Source: Alphaproteobacteria bacterium
GTDB lineage: Bacteria > Pseudomonadota > Alphaproteobacteria > UBA8366 > Aestuariispiraceae
Assembly (NCBI GenBank): GCA_024743195.1
Contig: JANSXE010000004.1
Location: forward strand, 124,001-188,000
Reading direction: 5' to 3'
Length of the DNA: 64,000 nt
This document shows, piece by piece, positions 33,398-43,417 of the stretch (positions are counted from its first letter, which is position 1; each line of letters begins with the position of its first letter). Below the pieces are notes generated by a model that worked only from the letters and a program-made list of their open reading frames with translations, ran no database searches and was not told the DNA's origin. Both the position numbers and the translations under genes were made by a program.

Positions 33398-35002
33398 TCA
33401 GCCGCGCGCAGCCGGCGGCTCGTCGTCGAGGAAGCTATGCACCGTGCGGATGGCGCCGTCCAGGGCCTCGCCGCTTTCGTCGGCCAGGGCCGCCTCGCGC
33501 AGGCGGCGCACCCAGTCGGCGGCGTCCTCGCGCCCCTCCAGCGCCTCGCCCATGCGCATCACCCGGTCGAACCGCGACAGCCCGCGCGCGTGCGTGTCGC
33601 TGTAGCCCTTGATCAGCCGACGGCAGCGCACCGTCTCGACCGCCAGGGCCTCGTCCGTGGGAATTAGCGCAAGCGCACGTTCGGTCCAGGACCGCCAATG
33701 CGCGCGCTCGTGCGCATGGCGCAGCAACGCCCGGCGCCAGCGCCGCAGGCCCGACAGCAGATAGAGCCCGAAGAACGGCCAGAAGGCGTCGGTCCTAACG
33801 CGCCGCCCCTTGTCCACCCGCCGATGCAGCCAATCGTAAAGCTTGGGCCGCGCCTCGATGAAGGCGCCGATCGGCCGCGGCATCACGCCGCAAACCTCGG
33901 CCGCGCCGGGATGCATGTACTCCGTAATGTGGACGAGCGAGTCGGCGTCGGCCTCCGCATGCGCCTGCACCCGCTCGAAGCGGGCGGCGCGCACCTTGCG
34001 GTCGGCGACGCGGATCACGTCGTCATAGGCCATCGCGTTGGCGAGGTGCTTCGCGAGCTCCGTCGTCACCCGGTGCGCGCGATGGCCGGCGGCGCGCTCC
34101 GCCTCGGCCGCGCGCTCCAGCGCGTCCAGATACTCCGCGCCGTAGGCGGGGTCCTGGAAGTCGACCACCTTCTCCAGGCCGCGGCCCGCCATGTCGCGGG
34201 CGGCGGCCGGCAGCGCGTCGACGCGCGCAACCAGATCGGCCCATTGCCGGCGCAGCCGCGCCGGGCCGGTCGGCTCCGGCGGTTCCGGCCGTTCGGACGG
34301 CTCGGGCGGTTCGGGGTCTTCGGACGCCGCCGCCGGCTCCTCCTCCGCCTCGGCGCGGGCGAAGGCGGCGGCGAAGGCGCGCAGGCTCGCCTCGACGCCC
34401 CGTCCCGACTCGCGGATCGTCTCCTCGAAGGTCGCGCGCGGGATCGGCAGCACGCCCGAGCCTGCGAGCGCCCCCAGCAAGCTGGCGGAGATGTGGCTGC
34501 CCGTCTCGACCGCGATGCGGTTCATGTCGAAATGGACGAAGCGCTTCGCCGCCTCGCGCGCGCCGTCCAGCACGGCGCCGGACTCCGCACGGCCGTCGCC
34601 GAGCGCGATCTTCTCCGAAACCGCCAAGACCCGGTGGGTCGAGGCGATCAGCGTCGTGCGGCCTGGCGTCACCAGGCCGCGCGTGACGGCCCGGCCCGCC
34701 TCCATCAGTTCGGCCGCGACGACCACGTCCACATCGCCCGGCGCCGGCATCAGGGCGAAGACAGGCTCGCGCTCGGGCTGCGCCATCATTTCGATATAGT
34801 AGATCGTCGCGCCGGTGCGCTGGGCCACGCCGGGGACGGAGGTGGATTGGGCCCGGAAGCCGCTGCGCTCGGCCGCGTCCACGATCCAGTCGGTCAGCAC
34901 GCCCCCGCCCTGGCCGCCGACCGCGAGGATCGCGACCTTCAGGACGCCGGCGCTCTGGTCGCGGTCCCGGCTGTCCGGCGCGGCGTGATCGAGCGGGGTC
35001 AC
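33398..35002 (-). CDS. iorB: Indolepyruvate:ferredoxin oxidoreductase, beta subunit with long C-terminal extension
   Basis: A 534-residue protein. Residues 1 to about 215 are the gamma-type POR domain (LKVAILAVGGQGGGVLTDWIVDAAERSGF and TSVPGVAQRTGATIYYIEMM). After a Pro/Glu linker (EPPEPSERPEPPEP) a ~270-residue helical domain follows, like the DUF6537 part found in fused IOR enzymes, with VDFQDPAYGAEYLDALERA. With IorA it decarboxylates aryl-pyruvates to aryl-acetyl-CoA using ferredoxin. Its GTG start overlaps the iorA stop by 3 nt (GTGA). Confidence 0.86.
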   Translation of the reverse strand: MTPLDHAAPDSRDRDQSAGVLKVAILAVGGQGGGVLTDWIVDAAERSGFRAQSTSVPGVAQRTGATIYYIEMMAQPEREPVFALMPAPGDVDVVVAAELMEAGRAVTRGLVTPGRTTLIASTHRVLAVSEKIALGDGRAESGAVLDGAREAAKRFVHFDMNRIAVETGSHISASLLGALAGSGVLPIPRATFEETIRESGRGVEASLRAFAAAFARAEAEEEPAAASEDPEPPEPSERPEPPEPTGPARLRRQWADLVARVDALPAAARDMAGRGLEKVVDFQDPAYGAEYLDALERAAEAERAAGHRAHRVTTELAKHLANAMAYDDVIRVADRKVRAARFERVQAHAEADADSLVHITEYMHPGAAEVCGVMPRPIGAFIEARPKLYDWLHRRVDKGRRVRTDAFWPFFGLYLLSGLRRWRRALLRHAHERAHWRSWTERALALIPTDEALAVETVRCRRLIKGYSDTHARGLSRFDRVMRMGEALEGREDAADWVRRLREAALADESGEALDGAIRTVHSFLDDEPPAARG

Positions 35003-37155
35003 AGCGGGTTCCCCTCGAAGGCCAGCCGGCCGCGCATCCGGCGGCGTTGCAGGAAGCCGATCAGGGCGGCGCGCACGGATCCGACGAGCTTTTCCCAGCG
35101 GCCGGGATTGCGCACCAGATCGACGCGGTAGAAGGAGGGGCAGAGGACCGCGGCGTCCGCCACCTCGCCGCAATTGCCGCAGCCGACACAGGATTCGTCG
35201 ATCGAGGCGACCGGATCGTCGCGCAACGGATCGTCCAGGGTCTTCAGCGTCAGCGACGGACAGCCCGACAGCCGCATGCAGGCGTGATCCCCGGTGCAGA
35301 CGTCCTCGTCCACGCCGAATTTCGGCGTCTCGACCCGGCGGCCCTCGCGCAGCGCCTTGGCGCGCTGCGGGCGCTCCCGGCGCTGGCGATTCAGCATGCA
35401 TTCGGAGGAGGCGATGACGACCTTCGGTCCCTCGGCCTCCGTCGTCAGCGCCTCATGCAGGACCTGGCGCATCTGGGGTACGTCGTAGGTGCGATCGATC
35501 TGGCGGACCCAGGTCACGCCGATCCCGCGCACGGCGTCGGCGATCGGGTGCTGCGTCGATTTGGAGCGGTTCTCGGCGCGCGAGGACAGGATGTCCTGCC
35601 CGCCGGTCGCGGCCGAATAGTAGTTGTCGACGATCACGATGACGTTGTCGGACTTGTTGTAGACCGCATTGCCGACGCTGGAGGTGAGGCCGTTGTGCCA
35701 GAAGCCGCCGTCGCCCAGGAAGGAGATCGCGCGGCGCTCCCCGCCGCCGTCGAAGGCGCCGTTCGACGCCGGGCCCAGGCCGAAGCCCATGGTGGTCCCG
35801 CCGATTTCGAAAGGCGGCATGATGGAGAACAGATGGCAGCCGATGTCGGCGGCGATCTGATGCGGGCCCAGTTCCTGCTCCACCAGCTTCATGGCGGCGA
35901 AGATCGGGCGCTCCGGACAGCCGACGCAGAAGCCGGGCGGACGCGGCGGCACCGCGGCGGCGAGCGCGGTCGGCGCCGGCGGATCCTCCGGCCGGTTGGG
36001 CGCGCGGTCCTGCGGCGGCAACTGCTCCGGCGCCCAATCGCGCAGGAAGGCGGCGAGCCCCTCCATCACGGCGGCGCCGGTGTACTCGCCCGCCTCCGGA
36101 AGCGGACCCTTGCCGATCAGCCGCGTCGGGCGCGCCGCCTTGTGCAGCATCGCGCCGAAGGCCTGCTCGATATAGGCGGGCTGGCCCTCCTCGACGACGA
36201 GCACGGCCTCCTTGCCGGCGCAGAAGTCCAGGAACTCCTCGTCGATCAGCGGATAGGCGACGTTGAGGACGTAGAGGGGGATCGCGCTCTCGCCATAGAC
36301 GTCGGCGAGTCCGAGCCGCTGCAGCGCGCGCACGACCGTGTTGTACATCCCGCCCTGCAGGACGAGGCCGACCTTGGCCTGCGCCGGACCGAAGACTTCG
36401 TTGAGGCGGTTCTCGCGGATGTAGCGCACGGCGGCCGGCCAGCGCTGGGCGATCTTCTCCTGCTCGTGCGCGAAGGCGGCGGGCGGCAGCACGATGCGGT
36501 CGGTCTTGCGCTGCGGGTTCGACAGCGCGTCGCGCACGCTCACCGGCGGCCGGCGGTTGTCCTTGGCCGTGAACTGGCCGTGCACGTGACAGGCGCGGAT
36601 GCGCACCTCCAGCATGACGGGCGTGTTGGAGGCCTCCGACAGCGCGAAGCCGTGATGCACCGCATCGACCATCGACGGCAGGTTCGGGCGCGGGTCCAGC
36701 AGCCAGATCTGCGACTTCATTGCGAAGGCGTGGCTGCGCTCCTGCATGATGGAGGAGCCCTCGCCGTAATCCTCGCCGACGACGACGAGGGCGCCGCCGG
36801 TCACCCCGCCCGAGGCCAGGTTCGCCAACGCGTCGGAGGCGACGTTCGTGCCCACCGTGGATTTGAAGGCGACCGCGCCCCGGATCGGATAATGCACCGA
36901 GGCGGCGAGCATCGCCGCCGCCGACGCCTCGGAGGCGTTCGCCTCATAGCGCACGCCGAGCTCGCCCAGGATGTCCTGGGCGTCCGCCAGCACGTCCATC
37001 AGATGCGAGATCGGCGCGCCCTGGTAGCCGCCGACATAGCCGACGCCGGATTCGAGCAACGCCTTGGTGATGGCGAGGATGCCTTCGCCGCGGAAGGTCT
37101 CGCCGGCGCCGAGCCGCAGCGTCTCCACTTCTTTCGCAAAGGATCGTTCGGCCAT
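34999..37155 (-). CDS. iorA: Indolepyruvate:ferredoxin oxidoreductase, alpha subunit
   Basis: A 718-residue thiamine-diphosphate enzyme. The N-terminal pyrimidine domain has GVGYVGGYQGAPISHLMDV, and the ThDP-binding domain has GDGGFWHNGLTSSVGNAV with VDNYYSAATGGQD. Near the C-terminus are two cysteine clusters: a degenerate one (CTGDHACMRLSGCP) and CVGCGNCGEVADAAVLCP, the latter a normal 4Fe-4S set. The enzyme oxidises indolepyruvate, phenylpyruvate or similar to aryl-acetyl-CoA. ATG 37155 follows GGGAG; a much longer open frame upstream crosses dctM and is spurious. Confidence 0.88.
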   Translation of the reverse strand: MAERSFAKEVETLRLGAGETFRGEGILAITKALLESGVGYVGGYQGAPISHLMDVLADAQDILGELGVRYEANASEASAAAMLAASVHYPIRGAVAFKSTVGTNVASDALANLASGGVTGGALVVVGEDYGEGSSIMQERSHAFAMKSQIWLLDPRPNLPSMVDAVHHGFALSEASNTPVMLEVRIRACHVHGQFTAKDNRRPPVSVRDALSNPQRKTDRIVLPPAAFAHEQEKIAQRWPAAVRYIRENRLNEVFGPAQAKVGLVLQGGMYNTVVRALQRLGLADVYGESAIPLYVLNVAYPLIDEEFLDFCAGKEAVLVVEEGQPAYIEQAFGAMLHKAARPTRLIGKGPLPEAGEYTGAAVMEGLAAFLRDWAPEQLPPQDRAPNRPEDPPAPTALAAAVPPRPPGFCVGCPERPIFAAMKLVEQELGPHQIAADIGCHLFSIMPPFEIGGTTMGFGLGPASNGAFDGGGERRAISFLGDGGFWHNGLTSSVGNAVYNKSDNVIVIVDNYYSAATGGQDILSSRAENRSKSTQHPIADAVRGIGVTWVRQIDRTYDVPQMRQVLHEALTTEAEGPKVVIASSECMLNRQRRERPQRAKALREGRRVETPKFGVDEDVCTGDHACMRLSGCPSLTLKTLDDPLRDDPVASIDESCVGCGNCGEVADAAVLCPSFYRVDLVRNPGRWEKLVGSVRAALIGFLQRRRMRGRLAFEGNPL

Positions 37156-37178
37156 GGTCTCGTCTCCCGAAAAGCGCG

Positions 37179-38495
37179 CTACCGGACGATCAGCGCCGGC
37201 AGCCAGGTTCCAAGCGCCGGGACCGCCACCACCAGCGCCAGCACCGCGAGCTTGATCGCCAGGAAAGGCGTCGCGGCCTGATAGATCTGCCGCATGCCGA
37301 CCGACGGCGGCGAGACGCCCCGCATCACGAACAGCAACAACCCGAAGGGCGGCGTCAGCAGCGCGATCTCCATCGTCAGCAGATAGACGACGCCGAGCAC
37401 CAGCGGATCCACGCCGACGGCCGCGGCGAGCGGCACGAAGATCGGGATCGTCACCATCAGCATGCTGACCTGGTCGATGAAGCAGCCGAGGAAGAGCAGG
37501 ATCAGGATCATGCCGATCAGGATCTGGATCGGCGTCAGCTCCATCGCGTTGATCAGGCCGATCAGCCCCGAGGTCGCGCCGCTGAAGGACAGGATCTGGC
37601 TGAAGGTCTGGCTGGCGGCGATGATGAACATGATCATCACGGTCAGCATCACCGTCTCGCGCACGGCGCGCTTCACCGCCTCCCAGGAGAGCGAGCGATA
37701 GACGGCGCTGGCGATCAGCGCGGCCAGGCAGCCGAGCGCGGCGGCGTCCGTCGGCGAGGCGACGCCGATCAGCAGGCTGCCGATCACCACGGCGAAGATG
37801 CCGGAAAGCGGCAGCACGTAGACGCAGAAGGGCTTCCATCGCTGCCACAGCGTCATCGGCGGCGGGTCGTCGGACGGCGCCAGTCCCGGCCGCAGCGCGG
37901 CCGCGGAGATGATGAAGGCCGTGAACAGGCCGGCCAGAAGGATCGCCGGCAGAATCCCGGCCACCAGCAGCTTGGAGATCGAGATGCCGGCGAGGCTGCC
38001 CAGCAGCACAGCCAGCGCCGAGGGCGGGATCAGCATCGCGATCGCGCCGGAGGCCATGATCGGGCCCATCGCCAGCGTCGGATGGTATCCCTTCTTCAGC
38101 ATGCTCGGCAGCAGCGTCGAGCCGATCATCGCCGTGTTCGCGATGGTCGAGCCCGACAGCGCGGAGAACACCGTGCCGCCGAAGACGGTGACCACCGACA
38201 GCCGCCCCGGCACCCGGGTGACGATCCGTTCGATGGCGTCGATCGCCCGATGCGCGACCTTGGACTGCAGCAGGATTTCGCCCATCAGGATGAAGAGCGG
38301 GATCGGCGCGAGTTGGAAGTTCGAGACCGATCCGGTCGCATTGCGCGCCATCTGGACCAAGCCGTTCTCGCCCCCCAGGATGAAGAAGGCGCCGACGACG
38401 TTGACCGCGATGAAGGCGAAGGCGACCGGCAGCCCGAGCGACAGCAGCAGGATCAGCCCGCCCAACATGGCGAGCAGCGTCGTCGTCCACTCCAT
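37179..38495 (-). CDS. dctM: TRAP transporter large permease (DctM)
   Basis: A 438-residue membrane protein with about 12 helices. Family marks: GLPVAFAFIAVNVVGAFF, APIPLFILMGEILLQS, SALSGSTIANTAMIGSTLLPSMLKKGY and GCFIDQVSMLMVTIPIFVPLAAA. It is the transport subunit of a sodium-driven TRAP importer. The order dctP-dctQ-dctM-iorA suggests the imported acid, or something made from it, is the substrate of the oxidoreductase. It begins 3 bp after the dctQ stop. Confidence 0.9.
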   Translation of the reverse strand: MEWTTTLLAMLGGLILLLSLGLPVAFAFIAVNVVGAFFILGGENGLVQMARNATGSVSNFQLAPIPLFILMGEILLQSKVAHRAIDAIERIVTRVPGRLSVVTVFGGTVFSALSGSTIANTAMIGSTLLPSMLKKGYHPTLAMGPIMASGAIAMLIPPSALAVLLGSLAGISISKLLVAGILPAILLAGLFTAFIISAAALRPGLAPSDDPPPMTLWQRWKPFCVYVLPLSGIFAVVIGSLLIGVASPTDAAALGCLAALIASAVYRSLSWEAVKRAVRETVMLTVMIMFIIAASQTFSQILSFSGATSGLIGLINAMELTPIQILIGMILILLFLGCFIDQVSMLMVTIPIFVPLAAAVGVDPLVLGVVYLLTMEIALLTPPFGLLLFVMRGVSPPSVGMRQIYQAATPFLAIKLAVLALVVAVPALGTWLPALIVR

Positions 38496-38498
38496 GAT

Positions 38499-39026
38499 CT
38501 AGAGCCCCGTTCCGCCGTGCATCGGGCTGGCGCCGGTCGCGATCTGACGCGCGAACTCGATGGCGAGCAGCAGCCCGGCGAGGCTCGGCGCGATCAGCGG
38601 AATCCATTCCGGCACGACGAGGATCCCGCGGATCATGGAGCCGCGCTCGAACGCGATCAGAAGCGCCGTCAAGGACGACCAGGCGAAGACCAGCGAGACG
38701 AGCGCGCCGAAGGCCTGCACCGTCCGCCCCATCCAGAGCCGCCCCCGAGCGCCCATCAGCCCGAGCAGCAGATCCACCGCGACGTGCCCCTTGTGCTTCA
38801 GGACCCAGGGGGCGGCGAGGAAAGTGGCGGCCATCAGGCCGTGCTCGATCGCGTCCACCATGCCCCGCAGGCCGCCTTCGCCCGCCAGCCGGAAGCCGAC
38901 ATTGGCGACGAGGGCGGCCGTGATCCCGACCAGGATCACGCCCGCCGCCGCCGCCAAGCCGTCGACGGCGCCGTGATAGGCCCGGGCCGCCTGTCGGCGC
39001 ATCCTCGGCTCCGCCGTCAGAGGCAC
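38499..39026 (-). CDS. dctQ: TRAP transporter small permease (DctQ)
   Basis: A 175-residue protein with four predicted helices. The helix-2/3 region APWVLKHKGHVAVDLLLGLM is typical of DctQ. It stabilises DctM and contacts the binding protein. The start at 39026 overlaps the dctP stop by 10 nt; M9 (39002) is a possible alternative. Confidence 0.87.
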   Translation of the reverse strand: MPLTAEPRMRRQAARAYHGAVDGLAAAAGVILVGITAALVANVGFRLAGEGGLRGMVDAIEHGLMAATFLAAPWVLKHKGHVAVDLLLGLMGARGRLWMGRTVQAFGALVSLVFAWSSLTALLIAFERGSMIRGILVVPEWIPLIAPSLAGLLLAIEFARQIATGASPMHGGTGL

Positions 39027-40006
39027 GCGCGCAGGGCCGCGGCGGCCTCGGCGTCGATCGCCTCGACCTTGGCCCAGCCGGCGTCCTGCGCCGTGTCGAG
39101 CCAGCGCTGCCGGTCCGCGCCGTCGAGGGCGATCACCTCGATCCCGGCGGCGGCCTGCTTCTTCGCTTCGGCGGCGTTAATCTCCAGATTCTCGGCGTTG
39201 CGCGCCTCGATCCAGCGCGCGCCTTCCTCGAGCAGCGCGCGCTGCGCGTCGGTCAGGGAGTCCCAGCGCTCCTGGTTCACCAGGATGTTGACGTCGACCT
39301 GATAGAAGCCGGGATCGACGCGGTACTTCGTCTGCTCCTCCCAGCCGAGATCCAGCACGCCCTGGATCGGCCAGCCGTAGCCGTCGATCGTGCCGCGCTC
39401 CAGGGCGGTGTAGACGTCGCCCGGCGGCGTGGTGACAAGGGTGGCGTCCAGCGCCTCGAACATCGCCTGATAGACCGGCGTCGTGCGGATCGTCAGGCCG
39501 GACAGGTCCGGGCCCTCGACCGGCTTGGTCAGATAGAGGTGGAAGTTCACATGGTCGCCGGTGCGCGCCAGGTACTTCACGCCGATGCGCTCGCGGTGCA
39601 GGGCGTCGATCGTGTCGTAGCAGCCGTTGGCGCGCTGCTCCTGGATCGTGTTGCGCGCCAGCTTCAGCGCGTCGCCCATCGGCAGGATGTTGGTGTAGAA
39701 GGCCGCCGTCACATTGGCGACGTCGACGACGCCGGCCGAGACCGCATTGCCCACCTCGAAGGGCGGCATCGCCTCCGGCCCGCCGACCGTCTGGATCTGC
39801 AGGACGCCCTTGCCCTTCTCGTTGATCCAGTCGACGAAAGCCTCGTAGGGGCGCGAGAAGGTCGTGCCCTGCGCGAAAGCCGTGGTCCCGCGCAACGTCA
39901 CCTCGTCGGCCTGGGCCGCGGCTGCGCTGAGGCCGACCGCCGCGAGGACCGCCGGGACCAGAGAGGCGGCCCCGAGGGCGCGCCGGTAGAGATGCTTCAT
40001 CGTCAT
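39017..40006 (-). CDS. dctP: TRAP transporter substrate-binding protein (DctP)
   Basis: A 329-residue periplasmic binding protein. It has a signal peptide (KHLYRRALGAASLVPAVLAAVGLSAAAAQADE, cleavage expected after AQA) and then DctP-type sequence: TTFSRPYEAFVDWINEKGKG, IRTTPVYQAMFEALDATLVTTPPGDVYTALERGTIDG, the last part lining the carboxylate-binding site. Organic acids are the usual ligands. ATG 40006 has AGGAGG 7 nt upstream; an ATG six bases later is less well placed. First gene of the operon. Confidence 0.9.
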   Translation of the reverse strand: MTMKHLYRRALGAASLVPAVLAAVGLSAAAAQADEVTLRGTTAFAQGTTFSRPYEAFVDWINEKGKGVLQIQTVGGPEAMPPFEVGNAVSAGVVDVANVTAAFYTNILPMGDALKLARNTIQEQRANGCYDTIDALHRERIGVKYLARTGDHVNFHLYLTKPVEGPDLSGLTIRTTPVYQAMFEALDATLVTTPPGDVYTALERGTIDGYGWPIQGVLDLGWEEQTKYRVDPGFYQVDVNILVNQERWDSLTDAQRALLEEGARWIEARNAENLEINAAEAKKQAAAGIEVIALDGADRQRWLDTAQDAGWAKVEAIDAEAAAALRACL

Positions 40007-40280
40007 TGTCGCCTCCTGTTTTGTCGCGCCCGCCCCGTTGTTTGCTCTCTTCGGCGGCCGTCGGTTCTCGGCGCGATCCGCGCCGGCGGCGAAACTATAT
40101 CCATTTAAATATATCTTGACGACAGGGAAAATCGGACGCGCCGGCGACCCGCTGCAGGGCAGGGCGGTCCAGCCTTTCCGCCCCTGCATGGCAGCCATGC
40201 AGGGGCGTATGTTGCAGCGCAGCATCGGTGATCTAAGTTTGGGTCAACAACACTGACCAATAACAAGCTGGTGGAAGAAG
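40007..40280. promoter_or_regulatory. dctP upstream region with AT-rich box
   Basis: A 274-bp gap without a gene of its own. Around 40094-40118 the sequence becomes AT-rich; TATAT (40096-40100) and ATATA (40109-40113) frame an 8-bp core and could be a MarR-type box for the dctPQM-iorAB-marR unit. The rest holds the 25-bp palindrome reported separately and the ribosome site (GGTGG, GGAAGAAG) of the small ORF at 40281. Confidence 0.4.
40181..40205. promoter_or_regulatory. Perfect 25-bp palindrome
   Basis: CCCCTGCATGGC at 40181-40192, a single A at 40193, and the exact reverse complement at 40194-40205. Such symmetry with a one-base centre suits a dimeric regulator. It lies between dctP (175 bp to the left) and a small basic ORF (76 bp to the right). 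Which regulator binds it cannot be told. It is unlikely to be a terminator because no T run follows. Confidence 0.6.
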
Positions 40281-40439
40281 ATGATGTCCTATCACCCCCA
40301 CATGACCCACTTCGAAGCGAAGCGCCTGGCCGAGGTCGAGCGCGCCCGTCATCTGCGGCTCTGGATTCAGGCGCTGAAGCGCCGCCTCGCCGCCGGCCGC
40401 CGCGCCCCGCCGCGCGACGCCGCCTCGTCGACGGCGTAA
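40281..40439 (+). CDS. Small basic protein of unknown function (52 aa)
   Basis: A 52-residue ORF beginning MMSYHPHMTHFEAKR with a purine-rich Shine-Dalgarno upstream. Residues 11-40 form an amphipathic helix rich in Arg/Lys (AKRLAEVERARHLRLWIQALKRRL), which resembles the arginine-rich small proteins common in Alphaproteobacteria (DUF1127/RSP_7527 type), though I cannot assign a family. It lies near the 25-bp palindrome. It could be a real small protein or a chance ORF in GC-rich DNA; the clear ribosome site and helix favour real. Confidence 0.4.
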   Translation: MMSYHPHMTHFEAKRLAEVERARHLRLWIQALKRRLAAGRRAPPRDAASSTA

Positions 40440-40526
40440 GATCCGAATCGCCTGCGCGCGCGGCCGGGCTTTCCGGCGCTCCCGCGCAAAGGGGGAAAGG
40501 CTGGAGCGGCGCTGCGCGTCCCGCCG

Positions 40527-40812
<286 letters not shown>

Positions 40813-41211
40813 GCGAGACATCCGAGGGGCGCGTCGCCGCGCCCGTTTCGAACGGACGGCGGGGAAACCCCGCCGGCAGGGCGCGGAAGCTATCCGAGGC
40901 GCGTGAGGCTGACAAGTCCTTCCGCACGGACCCTTCCGAGCGGGGGCGCCGGGGCGCCTGACGCGCCCAGGGCGGGCGTCAACTCGGCGTTGACTTGGGG
41001 GGCGCGGCGCCTATAGTGCGCCCGATCCGCGCCGGGGGGACGCTTCGGCGCGGGGTTCATGTTGGTGCGCAGTCCGAGGCCCGAGTACCGACGCCGGCGA
41101 AGCGAGCCGGCCGGGAAAGTCCGCCCCGTCCGTCGTCGCCCGGTTCAGACCGGCAAGGCGCGGGCGCCAGGCGGCGCCGCAGGGCGCGTGAGAATGTTGG
41201 GAAGAGAGCCC
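40813..41211. promoter_or_regulatory. tRNA-Ser upstream region and rplU promoter/leader
   Basis: A 399-bp stretch without a gene. At 40990-40995 is TTGACT and at 41012-41017 TATAGT, a 16-bp spaced sigma-70-like promoter pointing at rplU. It would give a long leader of about 190 nt, which may carry L21 autoregulation. The segment between the tRNA and 40980 is GC-rich and shows nothing further that I can support. Confidence 0.6.
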
Positions 41212-41781
41212 ATGTTCGCTGTGGTGAAGACCGGCGGCAAGCAGTACCGCGTCGCCAAAGACGATGTAATCAAGGTCGAGAAGCTCGACGCCGAGGACGG
41301 CGCGATCGTGGCGCTCGACCAGGTGCTGATGGTCGGCGGCGAGGGCGCGCCCAAGGTCGGCGCGCCGACGATCGACGGCGCGGTGGTCGAGGCCGAGGTG
41401 CTGCGCGGCGAGCGCGCCCGCAAGATCATCGTCTTCAAGAAGAAGCGCCGCCAGAACTATCGCCGCAAGAAGGGCCACCGCCAGCACCAGACGGTCCTGA
41501 AGATCGTCGAAATCTCGCTGGACGGCCCGAAGCATGCGGGCAAGACGGCGGCGGCGAAGACGGCCGCCCCGAAGATGGACGCCCCGAAGACGGACGCCCC
41601 GGCCGCCGACGAGGCCGCGCCGAAGAAGGCGGCGGCCAAGAAGACTGAGGCCAAGAAGGCGGCGGCCAAGAAGGCTGAGGCGAAGAAGACGGAGGCCAAG
41701 AAGGCCGGCGCCAAGAAGAGCGCCGCCAAGACGGCCGAGGCGAAGCAGGCTGCGGCCAAAAAGGCCGACGGCGACGAGTAA
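41212..41781 (+). CDS. rplU: 50S ribosomal protein L21 with long Lys/Ala tail
   Basis: A 189-residue protein. Residues 1 to about 103 are normal L21 ([30 protein letters not shown], then [25 protein letters not shown]). The remaining ~86 residues are a repetitive Lys/Ala/Glu tail ([18 protein letters not shown]) not found in the ~103-residue E. coli protein; alphaproteobacterial L21 often carries a shorter or similar extension. L21 binds 23S rRNA in the large subunit. ATG 41212 starts exactly at the conserved N-terminus; upstream in-frame ATGs do not fit. Co-transcribed with rpmA. Confidence 0.95.
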   Translation: MFAVVKTGGKQYRVAKDDVIKVEKLDAEDGAIVALDQVLMVGGEGAPKVGAPTIDGAVVEAEVLRGERARKIIVFKKKRRQNYRRKKGHRQHQTVLKIVEISLDGPKHAGKTAAAKTAAPKMDAPKTDAPAADEAAPKKAAAKKTEAKKAAAKKAEAKKTEAKKAGAKKSAAKTAEAKQAAAKKADGDE

Positions 41782-41793
41782 GGAGAGCGGGTC

Positions 41794-42063
41794 ATGGCGC
41801 ATAAGAAGGCGGGCGGCAGCTCCAGGAACGGACGCGACTCCGAGGGTCGGCGTCTCGGCGTGAAGAAGTTCGGCGGCGAGCGCGTGCTGGCCGGCAACAT
41901 CCTGGTGCGCCAGCGCGGCACCAAGTTCCATCGCGGCGACAATGTCGGGATCGGCAAGGATCACACGCTGTTCGCGCTGGTCGAAGGGCACGTGACCTTC
42001 AAGAAGACGCGGCTGCGGACCTACGTCTCGGTGCGACCGCTCGAGGCCGCCGCCGCGGAGTGA
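41794..42063 (+). CDS. rpmA: 50S ribosomal protein L27
   Basis: An 89-residue L27: [48 protein letters not shown] is fully typical, with the N-terminus that reaches the peptidyl transferase centre and no cleavable leader. It starts 12 bp after rplU, with AAGGAG ahead of the ATG. Confidence 0.97.
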   Translation: MAHKKAGGSSRNGRDSEGRRLGVKKFGGERVLAGNILVRQRGTKFHRGDNVGIGKDHTLFALVEGHVTFKKTRLRTYVSVRPLEAAAAE

Positions 42064-42108
42064 GGCCGGCCCCGAGACCGACCCGGTAGGGTCGCGAGAG
42101 TTCTGGGG

Positions 42109-42139
42109 AAAGGGGAACGGCCCGGCCGTTCCCCTTTTT
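42109..42139 (+). terminator. Rho-independent terminator after rpmA
   Basis: AAAGGGGAACGGC at 42109-42121 pairs with GCCGTTCCCCTTT at 42125-42137 around a 3-nt loop, and the right arm runs into five Ts (42135-42139). This ends the rplU-rpmA transcript, or attenuates it ahead of obgE. Confidence 0.85.
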
Positions 42140-42185
42140 CCGTTTGCAGGCCCCCGCTGGACGCCCTTGGGCGCGCGACGGGTGA

Positions 42186-43391
<1,206 letters not shown>

Positions 43392-43417
43392 GGACGCCCG
43401 GGAGCGAGGCGGCGGCG

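Noticed and set aside
34999-38607. Single 1202-codon frame joining iorA to sequence upstream
   Set aside because: The first ~480 codons are antisense-frame shadow of dctM; iorA starts at ATG 37155 with its own Shine-Dalgarno.
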